A stretch of DNA of 64,000 nt from Nocardia mexicana NBRC 108244 (GTDB lineage Bacteria; Actinomycetota; Actinomycetes; Mycobacteriales; Mycobacteriaceae): the NCBI RefSeq assembly GCF_001613165.1, contig NZ_BDBV01000017.1, positions 43,507-107,506 on the forward strand, read 5' to 3'. Every line of letters starts with the position of its first letter. Positions within the stretch are counted from its first letter, which is position 1. Shown here one piece after another: positions 25,586 to 33,758 of this stretch. The position numbers and the translations under genes are program-made. The notes below the pieces were generated by a model. The model saw only the letters and a list, made by a program, of their open reading frames with translations. It searched no databases and was not told where the DNA came from.

Positions 25586-27079
25586 TCAGACAGCGACTGC
25601 GGCGCGCTCGGATCCCTCGATCAGGTTCTCCGGTTTGTCCCGGATCATCAGCGCCACGATCACCGCGGCCAGCAGGAAGAACCCGGCGCCGAGGTAGAAC
25701 GCGACGTCGTAGCTGTGGATCGCGGCACGCGCGGGCAGATTGTCGACGCCCGGATTGTTCTCCGCGTACCGCTGGGCCACCTGCACCGAGATGGTGGTGA
25801 GCAGCGCGGTGCCGATGGCGCCGCCGACCTGCTGCGCGGCATTGAGCAGCGCACTGGCCACACCGGAGTCCTCGGCGTCGACCTGGTGCAGCGCGGTGGT
25901 CTGCATGGCGACGAACAGCGGACCCATCCCGAGGGCGATCAGCACCATGGCGGGCAGCACGCTGGCGGCGAAGCTGTCGCCGTAGCTCAGCTGTGCCAGG
26001 TACAGCAGGCCCGCGATGCCGAGCACGCCGCCCGCGATCATCAGCGGGCGCGGGCCCAGCTTCGGCAGCAGGGCGCTGGTGATGCCCGCCGAGATCACGA
26101 TGCCGACGGGGAACGGCAGGAACGCGACACCGGCCTTCAGCGCCGAGTAGCCGAGCGTGACCTGCAGGTAGTAGGTGAGATTGAGGAACATCGCGAACAT
26201 CGCGATCGGCACCAGCAGCGCCACCAGGAACGAGCCGCCGCGGTTGATTTCACCCGGGATGCGCAGCGGCAGCAGCGGATTCGGCGAGCGGCGCTCGATG
26301 GCGACGAAGGCGATCAGCAGCGCCACACCGGCGATCAGCAGCCCGAGGGTGGTGCTCGCCAGCCAGCCGTCCTCGGCGGCGCGGCTGAATCCGTACACGA
26401 CGCTGATCAGGCCCAGGGTCACCGTGATCGCGCCGGGCAGGTCGTAGCCGCCGGTCCGCGGGGTCGGCACGTCCTTGATCACGAAGGCGAGCGCGCCGAT
26501 CAGCGCGATCAACGCCACCGGGGTGTTGACCAGCAGGCACCAGCGCCAGTCGGCGTATTCGGTGAGCGCGCCCCCGGCGACCAGGCCGATCGCCGCACCG
26601 CCGCCGGAGACGCCCGCATAGACGCCGAACGCCCGGGCGCGCTCCTTCGGCTCGGTGAAGGTGATCGACACCAGCGACAGCGCCGCCGGGGCCAGCAGCG
26701 CACCGAACGCACCCTGCAATGCGCGACCGGCGAACAGCTGCGGGCCGTTCTGGGCGAGCCCGGCCAGCGCGGACGCGGCGGCGAAGCCGACCAGGCCGAC
26801 CAGGAACATGCGGCGGCGGCCGAGATAGTCGGCCATCCGGCCGCCGAGCAGCAGCAGGCCGCCGAAGATCAGCGTGTAGGCGGTCAGCACCCACTGCTTG
26901 TCACCCTCGCTGATCTGCAGATCCTGCTGGGCGAAGGGCAGCGAGATGGTGACGATGGTGGCGTCCAGCACCACCATGAGCTGGGCCAGGGCGATCACGC
27001 CCAGCGCCCACCAGCGCGCCGAGCTGCGCGGCGCGGTCGAGTCGGGGGATTCGAGGTCTGCTGTCCCGGTTTCGGGCAT
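25586..27079 (-). CDS. MFS drug exporter, DHA2 (EmrB/QacA) family
   Basis: A 497-residue 14-helix exporter. LMVVLDATIVTISLPFAQQ forms helix 1, GGRMADYLGRRRMFLVGL is motif A, and GRALQGAFGALLAPAALSLV and ALTEYADWRWCLLVNTPVAL are DHA2 signatures. CAGGAG precedes the ATG at 27079. It is divergent from a TetR gene, with two GACA-N2-TGTC boxes in the shared promoter, the common layout for repressor-controlled multidrug efflux. The substrate is unknown. Confidence 0.9.
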   Translation of the reverse strand: MPETGTADLESPDSTAPRSSARWWALGVIALAQLMVVLDATIVTISLPFAQQDLQISEGDKQWVLTAYTLIFGGLLLLGGRMADYLGRRRMFLVGLVGFAAASALAGLAQNGPQLFAGRALQGAFGALLAPAALSLVSITFTEPKERARAFGVYAGVSGGGAAIGLVAGGALTEYADWRWCLLVNTPVALIALIGALAFVIKDVPTPRTGGYDLPGAITVTLGLISVVYGFSRAAEDGWLASTTLGLLIAGVALLIAFVAIERRSPNPLLPLRIPGEINRGGSFLVALLVPIAMFAMFLNLTYYLQVTLGYSALKAGVAFLPFPVGIVISAGITSALLPKLGPRPLMIAGGVLGIAGLLYLAQLSYGDSFAASVLPAMVLIALGMGPLFVAMQTTALHQVDAEDSGVASALLNAAQQVGGAIGTALLTTISVQVAQRYAENNPGVDNLPARAAIHSYDVAFYLGAGFFLLAAVIVALMIRDKPENLIEGSERAAVAV

Positions 27080-27123
27080 GAGGGGGACTCCTGTCGGAAA
27101 GAACGTGCAGCCATCGTGGCACC

Positions 27124-27172
27124 GTCAGACAAATGTCGTCAAGAGAAAAATGTCTGACTGCGACATATGTCG
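27124..27172. promoter_or_regulatory. TetR operator pair between divergent MFS and TetR genes
   Basis: Two boxes of the form GACA-WW-TGTC stand 34 bp apart: GACAAATGTC (27128-27137) and GACATATGTC (27162-27171, inside the perfect palindrome CGACATATGTCG). Overlapping them, GTCAGACA (27124-27131) and TGTCTGAC (27151-27158) form a perfect 8-bp inverted repeat. The repressor encoded at 27214 probably binds here and controls both genes. Confidence 0.62.
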
Positions 27173-27213
27173 GGCTTCGTCACAATAGGACGCGAGGGCG
27201 ATAGAATCGGGGC

Positions 27214-27873
27214 ATGCTCGACTCACCGCTGCGTCCCGCCCAGCCCGGCCTGCGCGAACGCAAGAAGCTGCAGACCCGGCGGCGCATCGTCGAGGTGGCG
27301 CTGGAGCTGTGTGACGCGAACGGTTTCGAGGCGACCACCGTCGAGCAGATCGCGGAGGCGGCCGACGTCTCGCCGCGGACGGTGAACCGGTACTTCGAAT
27401 CGAAGGAGGACATCGTCGTCGCCCCCATCGAGGACTGGGGCAACGCCCTCGCCGAGCAGTTGCGCCGCCAGCCGGTCATCGGCAACGAGCTGCAATCGCT
27501 GTTCGACGCCTATCTGGCGATGATGGACAGCGTCATCACCAACGACGAACCCATCTCGTTCCGGTGGTTCGAGCAGACACACCGGATCATTCGCGTCAGT
27601 CCCACCGTGCGCGCGCACAGCCTCGAATTCGTCGACAACAAGCTGCGCGCCACCGGCCCGGTGCTCGCCGAACGCCTCGGCACCACGCCCGATGCGATGC
27701 AGGTACGCATGATCAGCGGAATCTTCAACGCCATCTGCCGCACCGGCCTGGAATGCGAGCTCGACGACGTCGACAAGCGCACCGCCGAGCTGGCCGTGAC
27801 CGCCGTGACCACGGCCTACGAGGAATTCGTGCGGACGTGTGCGGTGCCCTGCGCGGGAGCGCGGCGGGAGTGA
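27214..27873 (+). CDS. TetR-family regulator of the adjacent MFS exporter
   Basis: A 219-residue TetR protein with the family N-terminus LRERKKLQTRRRIVEVALEL and the helix-turn-helix FEATTVEQIAEAADVSPRTVNRYF-type region (about 35-62, Tyr-Phe-X-Ser-Lys end). The C-terminal half contains a ligand pocket with several aromatic residues (SFRWFEQTHRIIRVS). The divergent exporter and the operators between them make local repression of efflux the likely function. A start at 27214 fits, with no strong ribosome site. Confidence 0.86.
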   Translation: MLDSPLRPAQPGLRERKKLQTRRRIVEVALELCDANGFEATTVEQIAEAADVSPRTVNRYFESKEDIVVAPIEDWGNALAEQLRRQPVIGNELQSLFDAYLAMMDSVITNDEPISFRWFEQTHRIIRVSPTVRAHSLEFVDNKLRATGPVLAERLGTTPDAMQVRMISGIFNAICRTGLECELDDVDKRTAELAVTAVTTAYEEFVRTCAVPCAGARRE

Positions 27874-27945
27874 GCCGCGGGGAGATTTCTCCTGCTCGAC
27901 CTTGCCTGGCCCGTCGCTTATCCGATCCGCTACCATCCAAGGTCA

Positions 27946-28052
27946 GGTCATGAGTGCCAGCGCGAAGCCCCGGCTTGCTGGCCGGCAACCCTCCAGTTGC
28001 GGTGGGGTGCTCCGGGTGATGACCCGGCCCTCGAGAGCCGAGGGCAAGCGCG
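27946..28052 (+). ncRNA. SAM-IV riboswitch upstream of metX
   Basis: The RNA matches the SAM-IV layout seen before methionine genes in actinobacteria: P1 GGTCAT (27946-27951) pairs with ATGACC (28019-28024), and GAAGCCCCGGCTTGCTGGC and CGGCAACCCTCC form the SAM core. GGTGGGGTGC, then a downstream stem CCCTCGAGAGCCGAGGG, and AAGCGCG complete it. A TACCAT -10-like element at 27931-27936 would put the transcript start right at its 5' end. S-adenosylmethionine binding should lower metX expression. Confidence 0.85.
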
Positions 28053-28072
28053 ACTATCAGGAGGTCACCGAA

Positions 28073-28108
28073 ATGTCTTGTCGCTGTTCGCTATGCGGTA
28101 CCCGATAG
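28073..28108 (+). CDS. Cys-rich leader peptide (MSCRCSLCGTR)
   Basis: An 11-residue ORF with three Cys codons (positions 3, 5, 8) and a near-perfect AGGAGGT ribosome site, lying 20 nt after the riboswitch. Such a strong site before so short an ORF argues that it is translated. Actinobacteria use short Cys-rich upstream ORFs as cysteine attenuators before sulfur genes; here ribosome stalling at low cysteinyl-tRNA could adjust metX expression. No clear terminator/antiterminator was found, so the mechanism is open. Confidence 0.6.
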   Translation: MSCRCSLCGTR

Positions 28109-28148
28109 CAGACACCGGACTCTCGGCGACCCCATTCTGGAGAAGTAC

Positions 28149-28268
28149 ATGAGCGACCCGACCGCGCCCGCGAAGTGCATGGACCCGTCAGAGCTGTACG
28201 GACGTGCCGATAACATCGGGGATGTGCGTTCCCTTGTCATGCCCTCGTACGCGGCGGCGGCGCGGTGA
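28149..28268 (+). CDS. Small hypothetical ORF translationally coupled to metX
   Basis: A 39-residue ORF (starts [20 protein letters not shown], ends PSYAAAAR) with a GGAGA site eight bases before the ATG. Its TGA overlaps the metX GTG start as GTGA, so ribosomes finishing it could restart on metX. It contains one Cys and no recognisable domain. It may be a real small protein, a second leader, or merely a coupling device. Confidence is moderate because codon bias cannot be judged in so short a frame. Confidence 0.45.
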   Translation: MSDPTAPAKCMDPSELYGRADNIGDVRSLVMPSYAAAAR

Positions 28269-29422
28269 CCGTGAGCACGGAACCGAGCACCGTAGCCGCG
28301 GCGGCACGGCTGTTGCCGCCGCCGGACGGGCGGCTCGGCACCATCGCGATCGGGGACGTGCGGCTCGAGAGCGGGGCGGTCGTCCCCGATGTCGAGCTGG
28401 CCGTGCAGCGCTGGGGTGAGCTGTCGCCCGAACTGGACAACATCGTGCTCGTCGAGCACGCGCTCACCGGGGATTCGCACGTGGTCGGGGGGCCCGACGA
28501 ACTGCATTCGCTGCCGGGCTGGTGGGACGGCATCGTGGGGCCGGGCGCCGCGCTGGACACCGACGAATGGTGCGTCATCGCCACCAACGTGCTCGGCGGC
28601 TGCAAGGGCAGCACCGGGCCGGCCACGCCCGCTCCGGACGGGAAGCCTTGGGGCGCAAGGTTTCCCGAAACCTCGATCCGCGACCAGGTGACCGCCGAGG
28701 TGGCGCTGTGCGATCTGCTGGGCATCGAGCGGCTCGCCGCCGTGGTCGGCGGCTCCATGGGCGGCATGCGGGTGCTGGAGTGGATGGTCGGCCATCCGCA
28801 GCGGGTGGAGGCGGCGCTGGTGCTGGCCGTCGGGGCACGCGCCACCGCCGATCAGATCGGCACCCAGACCACCCAGATCGCGGCCATCCGGTCCGATCCG
28901 GACTGGCAGGGCGGGAACTATCACGACACCGGGCGGGCGCCGACCGCGGGCCTCGGGATCGCGCGCCGCATCGCGCACCTGAGCTACCGCACCGAATTCG
29001 AGCTCGACCACCGCTTCGAGAACCACGCGCAGGGCGACGAGGACCCCCGCGACGGCGGGCGCTACGCGGTGCAGAGCTACCTGGAGTATCAGGCGAAGAA
29101 GCTGGTGCAGCGCTTCGACGCCGCCACCTACGTGCTGCTGACCGAGGCGATGAACCGGCACGATGTGGGCCGCGGGCGCGGCGGGATCGCGGCCGCGCTG
29201 GCCGCCACCCCGGTGCCGTGCATCGTCGGCGGCGTCGACTCCGACCGGCTGTACCCGCTGCGCACCCAGCAGGAGCTGGCCGATCTGCTGCCCGGCTGCA
29301 AGGGCCTCGAGGTGGTGCACTCGCGCGACGGGCACGACGGCTTCCTCACCGAGACCGAGGCGGTCGGCAAGCTGCTGGTGGAGACGATGGAACTGGTGCG
29401 GACGGCGCGGGCGGGGCGCTGA
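28265..29422 (+). CDS. metX: Homoserine O-acetyltransferase
   Basis: A 385-residue alpha/beta-hydrolase-fold MetX. The nucleophile is Ser164 in [14 protein letters not shown]. The N-terminal part has HALTGDSHV and the [11 protein letters not shown] loop that marks homoserine acyltransferases, and SRDGHDGF near the end carries the catalytic His. It transfers acetyl from acetyl-CoA to homoserine for methionine synthesis. GTG start. The usual partner metY (O-acetylhomoserine sulfhydrylase) is not adjacent. Expression is expected to follow the SAM-IV riboswitch and leader upstream. Confidence 0.93.
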   Translation: MTVSTEPSTVAAAARLLPPPDGRLGTIAIGDVRLESGAVVPDVELAVQRWGELSPELDNIVLVEHALTGDSHVVGGPDELHSLPGWWDGIVGPGAALDTDEWCVIATNVLGGCKGSTGPATPAPDGKPWGARFPETSIRDQVTAEVALCDLLGIERLAAVVGGSMGGMRVLEWMVGHPQRVEAALVLAVGARATADQIGTQTTQIAAIRSDPDWQGGNYHDTGRAPTAGLGIARRIAHLSYRTEFELDHRFENHAQGDEDPRDGGRYAVQSYLEYQAKKLVQRFDAATYVLLTEAMNRHDVGRGRGGIAAALAATPVPCIVGGVDSDRLYPLRTQQELADLLPGCKGLEVVHSRDGHDGFLTETEAVGKLLVETMELVRTARAGR

Positions 29423-29890
29423 GCGGGTTCCGCCGCGCGGGCCGTCGGAGACGCGGGCCGGAGCAAGCTGATTCATGCGCGGGATGCTCCGGAATGCCCG
29501 AGATCACAGTTCGCGGGGCGGACCGCCACGCGCCGAACGACATTCAGCAATACGCCCGTTAACAAACCGTTTCCTTGGCTATCTACCGTTCGGGTCGTGA
29601 GATACGGTTACCCCGTGGGACACGGTTGCACTGAGCCTCGGCCTTCGCGCGAATACCTCGCGGCCGCACGGCATTTCGTTCCTCATTGTATTCCGGAGTC
29701 GACTCCGGTCTGATCCTTCGCGCCCGTGGTCGCACACCACAGGCAATCCGGCCGCGGACCCACGGGACCGCTCGCACCACGATGCCGGGCTATCTCATAT
29801 TTCCTTGCAGCACAACGCAATACATGAAGATGGTGGCCATGCCGGGCGGGGACGTCCGGTGATCCGGCCTGTCATCGGAACGGAGTCTCC
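29423..29890. other. Gene-free spacer between metX and the EamA gene
   Basis: About 470 bp in which I see no convincing gene. A 65-codon minus-strand open frame (29583-29780) has no ribosome site or recognisable motif. The part around 29560-29620 is AT-richer and may hold the promoter of the EamA gene. Confidence 0.4.
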
Positions 29891-30826
29891 GTGGCCACCT
29901 CGGCCGGCCAGCTTCCCTTATCCACCCTGCCGCGCGTCTTCGCGACCGTGCCCGCACCCGCGCTGGTGCTCGGCAGCATGATCGGCATCCAGCTCGGCTC
30001 CGCCGTCGCCAAGTATCTGCTCGAGCTGACCGGTGCCACCACGGCCGCGGGCGTGCGGCTGCTGCTCGCGGGCCTCATCGCGCTGCTGGTGTGGCGGCCC
30101 GCCCTGCGCGTGGACCGGCGCGCGCTCCCCGCGATCGCCGGATTCGGCGCCGCCATCGCGGGAATGAACCTCTGCTTCTACGCGGCGATCGACCGCATTC
30201 CGCTGGGTATGGCGGTCACCATCGAATTCCTCGGACCGCTGACGGTCGCGCTGGTGAACTCGCGGCGGCGGCTGGACGCGGTGTGGGTGGTGCTGGCCGG
30301 GGCCGGTGTCGTGCTCCTGATGCGATCCGGCGGGCCGGTGTCGTGGACCGGCGTGCTGTTCGCGGTCGCGGCCGGAATCGGCTGGGGCAGCTATGTCGCC
30401 TGCAGCGCGGTACTGGGCGAACGGACCAGCGGCAGTGACGGTCTCGCACTCGCGATGGCGTTCGGCGGGATGATGGCGCTGCCGTTCGTGGTCGCCGATG
30501 CCGGGGCGCTGCTGGCCGATCCACTGCTGCCGCTGTGTGCGCTCGGCGTCGCCGTGTTCTCGTCTCTGGTCCCGCATCTGGTCGAGCTGGAGGCGCTGCG
30601 GCGCATGCCCACCTCGATCTTCGGGGTGCTGATGAGCGCGGAACCGGCCGTGGCCGCGGGCATCGGATTCCTGCTGCTGGGCGAGGAACTCCGGATCGCG
30701 CAGTGGGCGGGAATCGGGCTGGTGGTGCTGGCGACGATCGGATCGACCAGGACGGTGCGTGGCGGCGATCCGCAGAGGTCGCGCGCAGACCACGACGCCT
30801 CTCGACCGGAGCCTGCGCTGGCCTGA
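29891..30826 (+). CDS. EamA/RhtA-family transporter (10 TM)
   Basis: A 311-residue drug/metabolite transporter with two EamA repeats (about 25-150 and 160-290) and ten hydrophobic helices. Repeat 1 has SAVAKYLLELTGATTAAGVR and LGMAVTIEFLGPLTVAL; repeat 2 has WGSYVACSAVLGERT and FLLLGEELRIAQWAGIGLV. The second half matches RhtA-type threonine/homoserine exporters, which is suggestive near metX. The GTG start follows CGGAGTC. Substrate inferred only. Confidence 0.85.
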   Translation: MATSAGQLPLSTLPRVFATVPAPALVLGSMIGIQLGSAVAKYLLELTGATTAAGVRLLLAGLIALLVWRPALRVDRRALPAIAGFGAAIAGMNLCFYAAIDRIPLGMAVTIEFLGPLTVALVNSRRRLDAVWVVLAGAGVVLLMRSGGPVSWTGVLFAVAAGIGWGSYVACSAVLGERTSGSDGLALAMAFGGMMALPFVVADAGALLADPLLPLCALGVAVFSSLVPHLVELEALRRMPTSIFGVLMSAEPAVAAGIGFLLLGEELRIAQWAGIGLVVLATIGSTRTVRGGDPQRSRADHDASRPEPALA

Positions 30827-30973
30827 GCCTCAACCCCGGTGCTGTCTCCCCTGCTCTGTGCACGCACGGCTCGCCCTCTGCAATCGGTGAGGCGGCGTGC
30901 ACGGGGTAGGCAGCTGAGCGGAGGTCTCGGGTGCGGTAGTGGGAGCACACCGCCGTCCGGACCGGTGCGTCGC

Positions 30974-31291
30974 TCAGCCGATGCCGAGGGTGTTGATGGT
31001 GGCGGCCAGAGCGATGATGGCGGCGCCGAGCACGGCATAGGCGCCGACGTCGAACGGTTTGCTGCGGACCGCCAGCAGGCCCACCCGGACGGTCGGCAGG
31101 GACAGCCGCAGCGCCGCCGCCAGCAGCGTGGCGCCCCCGATGACGAACGCGCCGCGACGCCAGCGGTCCTGCGCCATGAACACCACCGCCACCAGCAGGA
31201 CCGCCACCACGAGCAGCATCGGCAGGTGGGTGCGGAAGAACCGGTCGGCCGGGCCGGGGTGCTGTGCGGGAGTCACAGGGGCTTCGGTCAC
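30974..31291 (-). CDS. DUF3017 small membrane protein
   Basis: A 105-residue protein with three hydrophobic segments (25-44, 52-70, 86-103) and the internal motif FMAQDRWRRGAFVIGGATLL, then LSLPTVRVGLLAVRSKPFDV, typical of actinobacterial DUF3017. GTG start at 31291. In mycobacteria such genes neighbour folD. Here it diverges from the trmL gene with about 50 bp between the starts. The function is unknown. Confidence 0.78.
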   Translation of the reverse strand: MTEAPVTPAQHPGPADRFFRTHLPMLLVVAVLLVAVVFMAQDRWRRGAFVIGGATLLAAALRLSLPTVRVGLLAVRSKPFDVGAYAVLGAAIIALAATINTLGIG

Positions 31292-31342
31292 GGTTCCGAT
31301 TCTCGCATTGCGGCGACGTTCGGGTGCCGAACCCCTCGTGCC

Positions 31343-31819
31343 ATGCTGGTGGCCGTGCTCCACGTCGTGTTCTTCGAGCCTCGGATCCCACCGAACACCG
31401 GTAATGCCATCCGGCTGGCGGCCGGGACGGGGTGTCAGCTGCATCTGATCGAGCCGCTGGGGTTCGACCTGTCCGAGCCCAAGCTGCGGCGGGCGGGGCT
31501 GGACTACCACGATCTGGCGTCGGTCACGGTGCACGGCAGCCTCGCCGCCGCGTGGGAATCCATCCGGCCCGAGCGGGTTTTCGCGTTCACGACGCGGGCC
31601 GATACGCGCAATACCGATATCGCGTATCGCAAGGGGGACGTGCTGCTGTTCGGGCCCGAGCCGACCGGCCTGCCCGAGGACGTGCTCGCCGACGCCCACA
31701 TCACCGGCCAACTGCGCATTCCCATGCTGCCGGGGCGGCGGTCGATGAACCTGTCCAATGCCGCGGCGGTGGCGGTGTACGAGGCGTGGCGGCAGCTGGG
31801 ATTCCCCGGGGCGGTGTGA
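31343..31819 (+). CDS. trmL: tRNA (cytidine/uridine-34 2'-O)-methyltransferase
   Basis: A 158-residue SpoU/SPOUT-class methyltransferase of the TrmL branch. The N-terminal motif VVFFEPRIPPNTGNAIRLAA, the middle DVLLFGPEPTGLPEDVL and the knot motif LRIPMLPGRRSMNLSNAAAV are all present. It methylates the 2'-OH of the wobble nucleotide in certain tRNA-Leu using SAM. Length matches E. coli TrmL (157). Its stop lies in the first of two 22-bp direct repeats. Confidence 0.92.
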   Translation: MLVAVLHVVFFEPRIPPNTGNAIRLAAGTGCQLHLIEPLGFDLSEPKLRRAGLDYHDLASVTVHGSLAAAWESIRPERVFAFTTRADTRNTDIAYRKGDVLLFGPEPTGLPEDVLADAHITGQLRIPMLPGRRSMNLSNAAAVAVYEAWRQLGFPGAV

Positions 31820-31856
31820 GTCAGACGTCGATGGGCGGTGTGAGTCAGACGTCGAT
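31811..31856. repeat. Perfect 22-bp direct repeat at two convergent gene ends
   Basis: 31811-31832 and 31835-31856 are identical, beginning GCGGTGTGAGTCAGACGTCG, with only two bases between them. The trmL stop sits in copy 1 and the DUF167 stop in copy 2; each copy contains both a TGA and a TCA. A local duplication seems to have separated two stops that once overlapped. Confidence 0.9.
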
Positions 31857-32078
31857 CTCGAACCGTTTGAATCGCGACGTGACACCGGCGACCAGACGCA
31901 CCGCCGACTTGGGTACTCCATAGTGACTCGCCAACAGTTCGATCGCAGCCTTGTTGGCCTTACCCTCAACGGCCGGAGCACGCACAAACAACTGCATGGT
32001 GCCATCACCGAGAACCTCGACCAACGGCCCCTTCTTACTATTCGGCTTGATAACCACCCGAACAACTTTGGACGCCAC
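31845..32078 (-). CDS. DUF167 (YggU-like) protein
   Basis: A 77-residue DUF167 protein, the normal size. The family block VKPNSKKGP-like (VIKPNSKKGPLVEV), then LFVRAPAVEGKANKAAIELLAS and KSAVRLVAGVTSRFKRFEI is complete. The GTG at 32078 has a GGGAGGTG site and starts where family members start; the open frame extends 11 codons further but that part looks unrelated. The function of the family is not known; it is widely conserved. Confidence 0.88.
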   Translation of the reverse strand: MASKVVRVVIKPNSKKGPLVEVLGDGTMQLFVRAPAVEGKANKAAIELLASHYGVPKSAVRLVAGVTSRFKRFEIDV

Positions 32079-32109
32079 AACACCTCCCGAACGACCCAGC
32101 CCTACCCCC

Positions 32110-32583
32110 ACTCAACCCCGCCTTCCTCACCCCGTTCTCCTCTCGCCACCGCGTCCCTCGCGCCACCGCGCAACCCGTCGCCGAGGCCCCTCGCCACCAC
32201 GCACCCCGCCACCGCGGCTCTCACCACCGCGCACCCCGCCACCACGACCCACCGCTCCCATTCCCGTCGCCACAATCCCCTCGCCACCTCGCACCCCCGC
32301 CACCACGGCTCTCACCACCGCGTCCCTCGCGCCACCACACATCCCCGCCGCGCAACCCGTCCCCTCTCGCACCCCGTCGCCGCAGCCCCTCGCCACCGCA
32401 TACCCCCGCCATCACGGCTCTCGCCGCCACGCACCCCGCCACCGCAACCCGACCTCTCCCATCCCGTCGCCACAATCCCCTCGTCACCGCGCACCCCTGC
32501 CACCGCAGCTCTCGTCACCGCGCACCCCGCCACTGCAGCCGTCGCCACCACGCACCCCGCCACCGCAGCCCACCTCTCCTATT
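32110..32583. repeat. Low-complexity pyrimidine-rich block of degenerate repeats
   Basis: About 470 bp built from endlessly varied copies of short units such as CTCGCCACCGCGCACCCCGC and CCACCGCGGCTCTCACCACC. The C strand is strongly biased, with few Ts and very few As outside CACC. Open frames on both strands here are artefacts of the bias. It sits between DUF167 and the hairpin after the DUF4349 gene. Confidence 0.85.
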
Positions 32584-32618
32584 CCCGTCGTCGCGGCCCC
32601 TCGGGCCGCGACGACGGG
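32584..32618 (-). terminator. Perfect 16-bp GC hairpin downstream of DUF4349 gene
   Basis: CCCGTCGTCGCGGCCC (32584-32599), loop CTC and GGGCCGCGACGACGGG (32603-32618) form an uninterrupted stem. It lies about 40 bp after the stop of the minus-strand lipoprotein gene at 32657. There is no U tract, but the stem is very strong, so it is probably a terminator. Confidence 0.68.
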
Positions 32619-32656
32619 ATCTCTTCCTAACGGGGGCCGGGCTTGTCCAGTGGCAA

Positions 32657-33700
32657 CTAGGACTTCTCGGACGCATCCTCTCCCGCGTCGCCTTCCTCAC
32701 TGGCATCCTTCCCAGTGGCACTGGGCTTCTCGGTGCCGCTGCTCTCAGCGCCGCTCGTCCCGGGGTCGCCCTTCTCGGGCTGATTCTCTCCCGACCCTGG
32801 TTCTGTTGCGGAAGAGGGCTTTTCGCGGTTCGAGGGCACCGTAGCCGGGCGGCGGCGGGCCCGCACGATGCGGCGGGCCACCCAGGCGAGGGCGGCCAGC
32901 AGCAGGAGGAAACCGAGCCACGGGATGGCGGCGCCGGTCGACTTCAGCGCATCCAGCAGCGAGTTCCAGCCGTCGACGATCCGGCTCCAGTAGTTGTCGG
33001 GTTCCGACCCCGGCGGCTCGTCGGTGTCGAGTTCGATGGTGAGAGTGGACAGGGCGACCTCGTCGTCGAGTTGGCGCTTGCGGGCAGTGAGGCTGTCCAG
33101 CTCGCCCTGCCGGCTCGACAGCGCGTTCTCGGCGGCGATGAGATCGGCGGTGCTGGCGGCACCGGCGACCAGCGCCCGCAGCCGATCGACCGACGCCTGC
33201 AGGGCCTTGATCCGCGCGTCGAGATCCTGCCACTGCATGGTCACGTCTTCGCGCTGGGTGGAGACGCTGGTGAGCTCCCCGACTCCGTTCAGGCCGTTGA
33301 TGAACTCGTCGGTCTTGTCGGCGGGCACCCGAATGGTCAGCGTCGCACGGGGTTCGGTGGTGTCGGTACCGGGCTGCTCGGAGCGGGAGTCCACGCGGCC
33401 TTTCACGGCCTCCACCCGGTCAACGACCTTGGCGGCGCCGCCGATCGGGTCGGCGGTGGTGATATCGACGCTGCCGGTGACAACCTCCTTGCGTTCGGCC
33501 GTCACCTCCGTGGCGTTGTCTTCCTGCAGTTTCGGACTCTTCGGCGCCTGTTCGCGCAGCGCGGGCGGCGCCGCGGGCGCGGTCGCCGCGCGCCCGTCGC
33601 TCTTCGACAGCGCGTCGGAGGTGCCCTTGTCATCGGAGCCGCATCCGGCGAGCAGTGCGAGCGTCAGCAGACCGGCCGACAGAACCGCCACTTTTCTCAT
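32657..33700 (-). CDS. DUF4349 lipoprotein with C-terminal membrane anchor
   Basis: A 347-residue protein with a lipoprotein signal (LLTLALLAGCGS, lipobox Cys at about residue 21), a DUF4349 core (about 80-270) with the coiled segment WQDLDARIKALQASVDRLRA, and a transmembrane helix near 290 (IPWLGFLLLLAALAWVARRI). A polar, low-complexity acidic tail follows (about 310-347). It should sit outside the membrane, attached at both ends. An in-frame ATG at 33721 is an alternative start. It follows the WXG/GH19 gene by 58 bp and may be co-transcribed. Confidence 0.82.
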   Translation of the reverse strand: MRKVAVLSAGLLTLALLAGCGSDDKGTSDALSKSDGRAATAPAAPPALREQAPKSPKLQEDNATEVTAERKEVVTGSVDITTADPIGGAAKVVDRVEAVKGRVDSRSEQPGTDTTEPRATLTIRVPADKTDEFINGLNGVGELTSVSTQREDVTMQWQDLDARIKALQASVDRLRALVAGAASTADLIAAENALSSRQGELDSLTARKRQLDDEVALSTLTIELDTDEPPGSEPDNYWSRIVDGWNSLLDALKSTGAAIPWLGFLLLLAALAWVARRIVRARRRPATVPSNREKPSSATEPGSGENQPEKGDPGTSGAESSGTEKPSATGKDASEEGDAGEDASEKS

Positions 33701-33758
33701 GGGACGCAGCGTAGCCATCCGGCGCATTTCCCACCCGCCTTCCGCGGTCCGGCCGCGC

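Noticed and set aside
29583..29780. 65-codon minus-strand frame between metX and EamA
   Set aside because: Arg-rich, no ribosome site or conservation signal visible.
32102..32563. Several 60-90 codon frames on both strands
   Set aside because: They arise from the degenerate low-complexity repeat block and contain only Arg/Gly or Pro/Thr runs.
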